From Deltaproteobacteria bacterium (lineage in GTDB: Bacteria; Myxococcota; Myxococcia; Myxococcales; 40CM-4-68-19): 5,303 bases of DNA. The stretch is from positions 1 to 5,303 of the forward strand of contig VBLM01000078.1 in NCBI GenBank assembly GCA_005879095.1. The letters run 5' to 3'. The position numbers and the translations under genes were made by a program. The notes under the pieces were generated by a model. The model was not told the DNA's origin. It saw only the letters and a list, made by a program, of their open reading frames with translations, and did not search any database. This document shows positions 1 through 5,178 of the stretch, in pieces (position 1 is the first letter of the stretch; every line of letters starts with the position of its first letter).

Positions 1-672
1 AACATGAGCCTCGACTTTCGACTGAAACAATTCCTCCGCGGCGTCGACGCGCCGCCGAGGCTGCGCCACGCGTCCTGGCTCGCCTCGTTCCTGCCGGCCG
101 AGATCGCTTCGCTATTGCGACCGGAATTCCGCCCGCTCGCCACGCCCGAGGTCGCGTTCCGGCAGGTGCTCGAGGAAGCGGCGGGCAAGCCCGGTTCCAT
201 CGACGAAGCGCTGCGCTACTATCTCACCCGCTATCTCGCCGACGACATCCTGGTCAAAGCCGACCGCGCCTCGATGGCCGCCTCGCTGGAGCTGCGCGCG
301 CCGTTCCTCGACACCAAAGTGGTCGAATTCGCCGCGCGCCTTCCCTGGCGAACCAAGCTCTCGCTCACCCGCACGAAAGTGATTTTGAAAAAAGCCGTAC
401 GCGGCGTGATCCCCGACGAAATCCTGCGCCGCCCGAAGAAAGGCTTCGGCATCCCCGTCGCCGCCTGGCTCCGCGGCCCGCTGCGTGAACTGCTCGAAGA
501 CGCTCTCTCCGAAAAATCTCTCACCGTCTTCGATCCGGCCGCCGTCCGCGGGTTGGTCGACAAGCACCTGTCCGGCCGCGCCGATCTGCGCAAACCGCTC
601 TGGACCCTGCTCATGTTCCAACTCTGGCAGAAGCAACACGCCAACGCGGCCACCCTCCGGAGTGCCGCGTGA
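1..672 (+). CDS. asnB: Asparagine synthase (glutamine-hydrolysing), C-terminal part, 5' truncated by window edge
   Basis: This is the C-terminal 223 codons of a class B asparagine synthetase, which transfers glutamine-derived ammonia to an ATP-activated aspartate; homologues in polysaccharide loci often amidate other carboxylates. Counting from the Met at position 4, the signature YLADDILVKADRASMAASLE lies at about residues 78-97, followed by LRAPFLD (97-103), the lysine-rich stretch around TKVILKKAVRG (124-134) and RRPKKGFGIP (142-151), all hallmarks of the synthetase domain. The N-terminal glutaminase domain (catalytic Cys2) and the SGGxDS pyrophosphate loop are not in the window, so the frame must continue upstream; the ATG at 4 is an internal Met, not the start. 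The end overlaps the next gene by four bases (GTGA), indicating an operon and probable translational coupling. The partner epimerase suggests a role in surface-glycan synthesis rather than general asparagine supply, but this is inference. Family assignment is secure; substrate is not. Confidence 0.93.
   Translation, partial: NMSLDFRLKQFLRGVDAPPRLRHASWLASFLPAEIASLLRPEFRPLATPEVAFRQVLEEAAGKPGSIDEALRYYLTRYLADDILVKADRASMAASLELRAPFLDTKVVEFAARLPWRTKLSLTRTKVILKKAVRGVIPDEILRRPKKGFGIPVAAWLRGPLRELLEDALSEKSLTVFDPAAVRGLVDKHLSGRADLRKPLWTLLMFQLWQKQHANAATLRSAA
659..662 (+). promoter_or_regulatory. Shine-Dalgarno GGAG for the epimerase GTG start
   Basis: GGAG lies inside the last codons of asnB, six bases before the GTG at 669. 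It supports GTG 669 as the start instead of the in-frame GTG at 678, and it makes coupled translation with asnB likely. Confidence 0.6.
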
Positions 673-1619
673 AGCGCGTGCTGGTGACGGGCGGCGCAGG
701 GTTCATCGGATCGCACGTCGTCGCAGCCCTGCTCACGCGCGGAGACGAAGTCGCCGTCGTCGATAATTTCGATCAGTTCTATCCTGAACGACTGAAGCGG
801 AAGGCTTTATCGAAAGACGCGCGGCTGTTCGAGAAGGACATCCGCGATCAAGACGCGATGTACGCTGCCTTCAAGGCGGCGCGGCCCGAGATCGTCATCC
901 ATCTCGCGGCACTGGCGGGTGTGCGGCCGTCGCTCGAGCGGCCGGCGGCGTACATGGACGTCAACGTCCGCGGCACGGCTTGCGTCCTCGAAGCAGCGCG
1001 TGTAGCCGGCACGCAGCGGTTGATCCTCGGCAGCAGCTCCTCCGTCTACGGCGCGCACGCCGAGCCGCCCTTCAAGGAGACCGCCCGCGTCGATGCGCCC
1101 GAGAGCCCGTACGCGGCGAGCAAGGTGGCCGGCGAGGTCCTTGCGCGCACCTTCCATAATTTATACCGGCTGGAAATCGCGGCGCTGCGCTTCTTCACCG
1201 TCTACGGCGCCCGCCAGCGGCCCGACCTCGCCATCCACAAGTTCTCGCGCAAGATGCTGGCGAAGCAGCCGATCCCGTTCTTCGGCGACGGCAGCTCCCG
1301 CCGCGACTACACGTACATCGACGATATCGTCCAGGGCGTCCTCGCCGCCTGCGATCTCCCAGAGCTGACGTGGGACATCATCAACCTCGGCGGCGCGCAC
1401 ACCACCAGTCTCAAAGAGCTCGTCCAACTGCTCGAGCAGACCCTGAACACGAAAGCGATCCTCGACCGCCAGCCCGCGCAGCCCGGCGACGTCCCGCTCA
1501 CCAGCGCCGACGTGACGCACGCGAAAGAAGTGCTCGGCTACGCGCCGCGCACGCCGATCAAGGAAGGCTTGAAAAAATTCGCCGAATGGATCCGCGGCGA
1601 AGGCCGCGACTGGGTTTAG
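669..1619 (+). CDS. NAD-dependent nucleotide-sugar epimerase/dehydratase, UDP-glucuronate 4-epimerase type (extended SDR)
   Basis: A complete 316-residue extended short-chain dehydrogenase, expected to interconvert UDP-glucuronate and UDP-galacturonate or a related pair in the cytoplasm. The Rossmann motif GGAGFIG is at residues 8-14 with an acidic Asp32 after strand 2, as in NAD-binding members. HLAALAGV begins at 78, the catalytic serine region GSSSSVYG is at 121-128, and the YxxxK pair is Tyr148/Lys152, a spacing like GalE. RPDLA (184-188), [15 protein letters not shown] (206-220) and the C-terminal [11 protein letters not shown] (272-282) are typical of the UDP-glucuronate epimerase/CapI branch, as is the length. 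The start is GTG 669, whose last two bases are shared with the asnB stop, and GGAG lies six bases upstream. Its TAG stop overlaps the stop of the opposing FKBP gene. UDP-glucose 4-epimerase or a 4,6-dehydratase remains possible, because substrate cannot be fixed from motifs alone. With asnB it probably supplies an envelope polysaccharide pathway. Confidence 0.9.
   Translation: MKRVLVTGGAGFIGSHVVAALLTRGDEVAVVDNFDQFYPERLKRKALSKDARLFEKDIRDQDAMYAAFKAARPEIVIHLAALAGVRPSLERPAAYMDVNVRGTACVLEAARVAGTQRLILGSSSSVYGAHAEPPFKETARVDAPESPYAASKVAGEVLARTFHNLYRLEIAALRFFTVYGARQRPDLAIHKFSRKMLAKQPIPFFGDGSSRRDYTYIDDIVQGVLAACDLPELTWDIINLGGAHTTSLKELVQLLEQTLNTKAILDRQPAQPGDVPLTSADVTHAKEVLGYAPRTPIKEGLKKFAEWIRGEGRDWV
1572..1601 (-). 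terminator. Candidate intrinsic terminator of the FKBP gene, inside the end of the epimerase gene
   Basis: Read on the - strand, TTCGCCG (1601-1595) and CGGCGAA (1584-1578) form a perfect seven-base-pair stem with a ten-base loop, followed directly by six T (1577-1572). It starts 15 bases beyond the FKBP stop. The stem is short, and the T run is also the reverse complement of two Lys codons (AAA AAA) of the epimerase, so chance is possible. It is the only candidate with a T tract that I found for this transcript. Confidence 0.42.
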
Positions 1620-1939
1620 CGAACGCCGAGCAGCTCGACTTCGAACACCAGCGTCGCGTTGGGCGGAATCACCCCGCCCGCCCCCGCCGTGCCGTACCCG
1701 AGCTCGGGCGGGATCGTCAGCTTCCGCTTCCCGCCCACCTTCATCCCCGCGACGCCGTCGTCCCAACCCTGGATCACCTGCCCGCGGCCGAGCGCGAACT
1801 GGAACGGCTGGCCGCGATCCTTCGACGAGTCGAACTTCTTTCCGTCGGTCAGCCAGCCGGTGTAGTGCACCGAGACCTGCTTGCCCTTCACCGCCTCGAC
1901 GCCGGTGCCCACGACCATGTCTTCAATTTTGAGCGGCAT
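1616..1939 (-). CDS. FKBP-type peptidyl-prolyl cis-trans isomerase, single-domain
   Basis: A complete 107-residue protein that is a bare FKBP domain with no signal peptide or membrane segment, so a cytoplasmic prolyl isomerase/chaperone. The pocket residues known from human FKBP12 are present at matching positions: Tyr26, Phe36, Asp37, Arg42, Phe46, Val55, Ile56, Trp59, Tyr82, Ile91 and Phe99, here counted from Met1. Only the His87 equivalent differs (Ala). VHYTGWL (24-30), FDSS (36-39), QVIQGWD (54-60) and the IPP at 91-93 are the family signatures. The ATG at 1939 is preceded by GAGG six bases away, so this start is preferred over the internal ATG at 1918. The start lies within the end of the glycosyltransferase frame (17-base overlap), so the two are co-transcribed, and the stop TAA shares bases with the TAG of the convergent epimerase. 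Family assignment is firm. Nothing shows a specific client. Confidence 0.96.
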   Translation of the reverse strand: MPLKIEDMVVGTGVEAVKGKQVSVHYTGWLTDGKKFDSSKDRGQPFQFALGRGQVIQGWDDGVAGMKVGGKRKLTIPPELGYGTAGAGGVIPPNATLVFEVELLGVR

Positions 1940-2810
1940 GTTCGACCTCGTCCGGAAAAGGCGATTCGGGTGGGAGGAGCCGGTAGACTTTCACCACCTC
2001 GCGGCCGCGGATGCTCTCCACGTGCCACGGCGTGCGACGCGACAGCCATGCCACCGCCTCTTCATTGAGAAAATAGAGCCGTCCCACCTGCACCACGACG
2101 TAGCAGACGCGGCCCGAGCGGCAGGCCTGTCCCGGCCGGACGAGTGTCTGCAACAGATCCGGCCGCCCGTCGAGATCGGCATAGAGGTGCGCCGGCCAGT
2201 CGATCTCGGTGGAGAGCTCCGCTTCCGGCTCGGCGCGCTCGGCCACGTACTGCACGGCTTCCCGGAAGCCGGCGTCGAAGTAGTCGCAGTGCGGAAAGTA
2301 GTACTGCACCTTCGCGTCGCCGCCTCCGAGCGGCGAAATGTACAACCGGTAATCCGGCGCGTGAGCGAGCGCGGCCAGCGCCTCGCCGCCCGGCAAGAGC
2401 AACACCGCAGCCAGCGCGCCCGCCCAGCGCGGAACCGGCGAGCGCAGCTTTTCGACCAGCAACGCGGAAGCGTATCCCGCCAGGATCAGAAACGCCGGCA
2501 GCACGCTGACGAAGAAGCGGCCCCACTTCGACCCCGACACCGAGTGCACCAGGAACCACACCGCCAGCCAGCTGAGCACCAGCTTGTGCGCCGGCCGCCG
2601 CTGCGCGATCGCCACCGCCAGCCCGCCCAGCGCGAGCAGGAACGTCAAGGGCGCCAGCTTGACCGCCGCGAACACCGCATAGAACCACGGCGGCGTGCCG
2701 TCGAGGAAGAACTCGACGAGGTTGTGGTAGATGCGCCCCATGAAGAAGAGCGAGCCGTGCACCGTCTGCTGCCCGGTCGTGTAGCTGCGCGCGTACTCCC
2801 ACCCGCGCCG
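1923..2810 (-). CDS. Glycosyltransferase fragment 3: C-terminal helices and soluble domain
   Basis: Recognisable homology begins at about 2804 with [25 protein letters not shown] and [12 protein letters not shown], a block typical of PMT_2-type transferases, where a small acceptor or donor loop precedes paired helices. Then follow four hydrophobic segments (around [43 protein letters not shown] and [12 protein letters not shown]), with SGSKWGRF before the third, and a soluble C-terminal domain of about 150 residues that should face the periplasm or cell exterior. The frame is open upstream to an ATG at 2990, but those extra 60 codons are antisense-like sequence, so a gene call starting there would carry a false N-terminus. 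The TGA stop at 1925-1923 overlaps the FKBP start. Confidence 0.75.
   Translation of the reverse strand, partial: RRGWEYARSYTTGQQTVHGSLFFMGRIYHNLVEFFLDGTPPWFYAVFAAVKLAPLTFLLALGGLAVAIAQRRPAHKLVLSWLAVWFLVHSVSGSKWGRFFVSVLPAFLILAGYASALLVEKLRSPVPRWAGALAAVLLLPGGEALAALAHAPDYRLYISPLGGGDAKVQYYFPHCDYFDAGFREAVQYVAERAEPEAELSTEIDWPAHLYADLDGRPDLLQTLVRPGQACRSGRVCYVVVQVGRLYFLNEEAVAWLSRRTPWHVESIRGREVVKVYRLLPPESPFPDEVEHAAQN
1946..1949 (-). promoter_or_regulatory. Shine-Dalgarno GAGG of the FKBP gene, embedded in the glycosyltransferase frame
   Basis: On the - strand GAGG is followed by six bases and then ATG 1939. It sits inside the last codons of the upstream glycosyltransferase frame, fitting a polycistronic message. 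Confidence 0.55.
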
Positions 2811-3232
2811 ATCAAAAACACCCAACGCTTGAGCGGCACGCCCCAGCCGCCGCTCCAGAGATAAAAAACGACCGGAATCGGGGTGAGGAAGAAGAAGTAC
2901 TTTGATGCGAGCATACCTGCCAGCGACGCTGCCGCGCCAAGCTCCCAACGGCGCTCGCGCGGCTCCGCATGCGCCTCCGCCATGCACCACAGAAGCAGCA
3001 TGAGAAAGAGCCCGAGCAGCGTGTCTTCCTTGGCGACCCGCTGGTAGCCGATCAGCGTCACCGAGAACGCCGCCAGCCCCGCTGCGAGCAGGCCCGCCGT
3101 CCGCCCGAACAGCCGCCGTCCGAGAAGCGCGACGACGAAAACCGAGAGCCCGCCGGCGAGCGCGTTGGGGAGCCGGGTCATCGTCTCCGGCGCCCAGCCG
3201 AGCGGCTTGCCGATGACGATGCAGGCGAGATG
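2800..3232 (-). CDS. Glycosyltransferase fragment 2: central membrane region
   Basis: This frame, shifted relative to the N-terminal one, gives LACIVIGKPLGWAPETMTRL and then PNALAGG, a helix around VFVVALLGRRLFG, an Ala/Leu-rich helix, GYQRVAKEDTLLGLF (a counterpart of the family's (K/R)xD loop), a further helix (LFLMLLLWCMAE), ASKYFFFLTPIPVVFYL and finally [12 protein letters not shown]. The order and spacing match PMT-like transferases. Upstream of 3232 and downstream of 2800 the same frame becomes Arg/Ser-rich shadow sequence, although it stays open from 3370 to 2645. It has no start codon of its own that makes biological sense. Confidence 0.6.
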
Positions 3233-3417
3233 CCGTGCAGATACCGGTTGGCGGCCAGCCACTTGTGCACTTCGTCGTCGCCGAACCCCTCGGCCGAGAG
3301 CCCGCGCAGCCGCAGCCACAGACCGGCGAGCACCAAAAGAGCGAGGACGACCGAGGCCGCCCTCCCCCAAGGCGCGGTCCTGCCGCGCAACTCTGCCGAA
3401 ACAGAAGGGTCAGTCAT
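3226..3417 (-). CDS. Glycosyltransferase fragment 1: N-terminus with first helix and acidic loop motif
   Basis: Starting at ATG 3417 (MTDPSVSAEL), a cytoplasmic stretch is followed by a membrane helix at residues 20-36 and then GFGDDEVHKWLAANRYLHG (44-62). The Asp47/Asp48/Glu49 cluster just after the first helix matches the catalytic acidic motif of GT-C transferases. After residue 62 this frame turns into Ser/Arg-rich low-complexity sequence with no family resemblance, running on to a stop near 3178, so the true homology ends here. Confidence 0.65.
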
Positions 3418-3499
3418 TCGAGGCGCCGCCTTGTACCCGCTCTTGGATGCCGAAAACAAGGGACTGGCGCAAAAGTGGCTCTTCGTTAAGCTGCGGCCA

Positions 3500-4162
3500 T
3501 TGCGCAGCCTGACCGCCATCGTCCCGGCGCTGCTCCTCTCGGTCCCGACTTCCGGCGAGGAGCCTCGGCCACCGGCGCAGGAGACGCACGTCGACGTACA
3601 TGCGTTCCGGGTCGTGGAGAGCTATTCCGGCCCGGTCAGCTACTACAAGATCGTCGAGGACCCCGAGCAGCCGTTCATCCGCGCCACCTACCGGCCGCCG
3701 CTGGAGACCGTCACGCTGGGCGCCGAGGTGCCCGAGCTGCTCAGGCAGCACACGAAAAGAATCCACTGGCGCTGGCGGGCGCAGGTGCTGCCGAAAGGCG
3801 GCAACGAGTGCAAGGAAGGCCTCGGCGACTCGGCCGCGGTGGTCTACGTCTCGTGGAAGCGCGGCCTCAAGTGGTACTCGCTCAAGTACGTCTGGAGCAC
3901 CGAGGCGCCCAAGGGCGCGACCTGCGGCCAGAAGCGCAACCTGTTCGTGGTGCAGGACACCGTCATCCTCGAGTCGGGTGGGCCGGTCGGCGTGTGGAAA
4001 AGCGAGTCGATCGACCCGTCGGCCGAGTTCCGCGCCCACTTCGAGAATGACGATCCCAATGCGGACGTGCCCGACTTCGTCGGCATCGGCATCATGTCCG
4101 ACGGCGACCAGACGCTGAGCATTTCCAGCGCCGACTACGCCGGCTTCATTTTGATCCACTAG
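3500..4162 (+). CDS. Secreted DUF3047 family protein
   Basis: A 220-residue protein if started at TTG 3500. The C-terminal part resembles the uncharacterised family DUF3047: HWRWRAQVLP (89-98), GLGDSAAVVYVSW (107-119), YSLKYVWS (126-133), GVWKSESID (164-172) and VGIGIMSDGDQT (194-205). The N-terminus with TTG 3500 is Met-Arg-Ser, then a hydrophobic core (AIVPALLLSV), then polar residues, i.e. a plausible signal peptide, placing the protein outside the cytoplasm. Two cysteines (104 and 142) could pair there. The start is uncertain: no in-frame ATG exists nearby. TTG 3443 or TTG 3431 (with GAGG at 3420-3423) are alternatives, but TTG 3431 would leave only 13 bases to the divergent glycosyltransferase start. 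The frame is open back to 2969, but that stretch is antisense to the glycosyltransferase. Its TAG stop shares the palindrome CTAG with the stop of the opposing gene. The family's function is unknown and none is proposed. Confidence 0.8.
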   Translation: MRSLTAIVPALLLSVPTSGEEPRPPAQETHVDVHAFRVVESYSGPVSYYKIVEDPEQPFIRATYRPPLETVTLGAEVPELLRQHTKRIHWRWRAQVLPKGGNECKEGLGDSAAVVYVSWKRGLKWYSLKYVWSTEAPKGATCGQKRNLFVVQDTVILESGGPVGVWKSESIDPSAEFRAHFENDDPNADVPDFVGIGIMSDGDQTLSISSADYAGFILIH

Positions 4163-5178
4163 CCCGGGTCGGGTTCGACGCCGACCGGGCCCACTTCCGG
4201 CAGGTGCGGTGCGTGGAAGTGGAACATCGACTGCTTGCCGAAGAGCGTCTCGCCCTCGACCACCAGGATGAGCACGCCGCCGAAGAAGCCCGGCAGCACC
4301 TGCGTCAGGTGGTAGAGGAAGATGAACGCCAGCGCCGTCTCCTTGGGGATGCCGAAGGCGGTCAGCGCCAGCGTCCCGCCCGCTTCGAACGACCCGGCGT
4401 TCCCCGGCGAAGGTACCGTGGTGGCGACGTTGAACGCGGTCAGCGCCGCGAATGCCTGCATCGGCGTCAGCTCGAGGCCCAGCGCGTAGCCGGCGACGAC
4501 GATCACGAACGTCTCCCACAGCCAGGGCAGCGGCGCGATGACGGTCTCGACGACCAGCAGCCGCTTCCAGTTGTTGACCGCAAACCCATCGCGCAGGTTG
4601 GTCAGCCAGCGGGGTCCCCGCCGCAAGAGGCCGCTGCCCATCAGCGCCAGCAGAAGGCCGACTCCCAGCACCAGGCCGCCCATCAACATCAGCGCGCGGA
4701 AGAGCCACGCCGGCGGCGTGCCCAGGATGCAGACGATGGGAAACGCCGCCACCCACCCCCACTTGTCGCTCCAGAAATCGACGATCTCGGTCCCGAGCAG
4801 CTTGGCGCGCGAAATCCCGGTGCGCCGGCCCAGGTACTGAACGCGAAGCAGATCGCCCCCGCGCGCCGGCAACAGGACGTTGAAGAAGAACCCGACCATC
4901 AGCGCCCGGTACGCCTGCCCGTAGGAGAGGTTCAGGAGCGGGCGCATCACCGTCCACCAGCGCAGCGTCTGGAGCGCCATCAGCACCAGCCCGCCGGCGG
5001 CGGCGAACAGGAGCGGCCGCGGCGAAACGTCGTGCAGCGACGCCACCAGCTCCTGTTGCGAGATGCCGAGATAGAAGACTACGGCGCCCGCCGCCAGAAG
5101 ACCTGCCGCCAGGCCAAGCAGCGTCCGCAGCCAGAGCCGCTGCGGACGCGACGCGATCTCGATCAGAGCTTCCGCCAC
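4159..5178 (-). CDS. LPG synthase/AglD flippase-like integral membrane protein (UPF0104-type)
   Basis: A complete 339-residue polytopic protein of the family that includes the transmembrane part of lysylphosphatidylglycerol synthase (MprF) and archaeal AglD; members are thought to move or modify lipid-linked molecules across the cytoplasmic membrane. Hydrophobic segments lie at about 17-38, 54-72, 142-160, 161-182, 207-230 and 280-308, with weaker ones near 92-105 and 240-255. Family landmarks are LLPARGGDLLRVQYLGRR (102-119), EIVDFWSDKWGW (131-142) and the PSPGNAGSFEAGG segment (256-268). There is no C-terminal aminoacyl-transfer domain, so it is not a full MprF; the last 30 residues are a polar tail. 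The start is GTG 5178, directly after the TAG of the preceding gene (no gap), with GGAG eight bases upstream, so the two are an operon. The stop TAG overlaps the DUF3047 stop. Substrate is unknown; a polyprenyl-linked sugar or phospholipid is the family-based guess. Confidence 0.87.
   Translation of the reverse strand: MAEALIEIASRPQRLWLRTLLGLAAGLLAAGAVVFYLGISQQELVASLHDVSPRPLLFAAAGGLVLMALQTLRWWTVMRPLLNLSYGQAYRALMVGFFFNVLLPARGGDLLRVQYLGRRTGISRAKLLGTEIVDFWSDKWGWVAAFPIVCILGTPPAWLFRALMLMGGLVLGVGLLLALMGSGLLRRGPRWLTNLRDGFAVNNWKRLLVVETVIAPLPWLWETFVIVVAGYALGLELTPMQAFAALTAFNVATTVPSPGNAGSFEAGGTLALTAFGIPKETALAFIFLYHLTQVLPGFFGGVLILVVEGETLFGKQSMFHFHAPHLPEVGPVGVEPDPG
4162..4190 (+). terminator. Possible hairpin terminator just after the DUF3047 stop
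   Basis: GCCCGG plus TCGG (4162-4172, with G4168 bulged) pairs with CCGACCGGGC (4181-4190), giving a ten-base-pair GC-rich stem with one bulge and an eight-base loop. It begins at the last base of the DUF3047 stop codon and lies within the final codons of the opposing membrane-protein gene. No T tract follows on either strand, so it would be an atypical terminator or a 3'-end stabilising hairpin. GC-rich sequence produces such stems by chance. Confidence 0.35.

Larger units (their letters stand above)
1923..3417 (-). pseudogene. ArnT/PMT-like GT-C family membrane glycosyltransferase, broken in two places
   Basis: Three collinear - strand segments in three frames together read as one polytopic glycosyltransferase of the GT39/GT83 (PMT_2, ArnT-like) kind, which moves a sugar from a polyprenyl-phosphate donor on the outer face of the cytoplasmic membrane. 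In order they carry: an N-terminal membrane segment and the acidic first-loop motif GDDEVHK; a middle part with TRLPNAL, a membrane helix and QRVAKEDTLLGLF; and a C-terminal part with [16 protein letters not shown], several helices, SGSKWGRF and a soluble domain. The present span would code for about 498 residues, a little short for the family. Both frame changes are in the sense of one base lost (net), near 3226-3237 and near 2800-2820. At each, a segment expected in the family is also missing: an HPxLxK-type loop motif, and a helix before WEYA. Codon use is still coding-like throughout, so decay is recent or the breaks are sequence or assembly errors. ATG 3417 is the likely start, with a weak AAGG about 12 bases upstream. 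It forms an operon with FKBP. Confidence 0.8.

Noticed and set aside
1627..1637. Palindrome CGAGCAGCTCG near the epimerase/FKBP junction
   Set aside because: Five-base arms around one base cannot form a useful hairpin, and it encodes the conserved C-terminal FKBP residues ELL. Chance is the simplest explanation.
1881..2864. A 327-codon + strand open frame opposite the glycosyltransferase
   Set aside because: It is His/Arg/Glu-rich antisense sequence. The - strand frame carries clear membrane helices and family motifs.
2800..3240. Programmed frameshifting as the explanation of the glycosyltransferase frame changes
   Set aside because: There is no slippery heptamer with a downstream structure at either site, two events would be needed, and family segments are missing at both, which fits deletion better.
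2969..3499. N-terminal extension of the DUF3047 frame back to an ATG at 2969
   Set aside because: This part is antisense to the glycosyltransferase, is rich in Arg/Pro/Glu, and would place the signal peptide in the middle of the protein.
3418..3499. Sigma70-like promoters for the divergent pair
   Set aside because: The best - strand match (TTGTTT, 18 bases, TACAAG) and + strand TTGGAT without a matching -10 are too weak to annotate.
3410..4957. A 515-codon open frame on the - strand across DUF3047 and the membrane-protein gene
   Set aside because: Its translation is Arg/Gly/Ala/Asp-rich low-complexity sequence without family motifs, antisense to DUF3047 and out of frame with the membrane-protein gene. 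Long open shadows are normal in GC-rich DNA.
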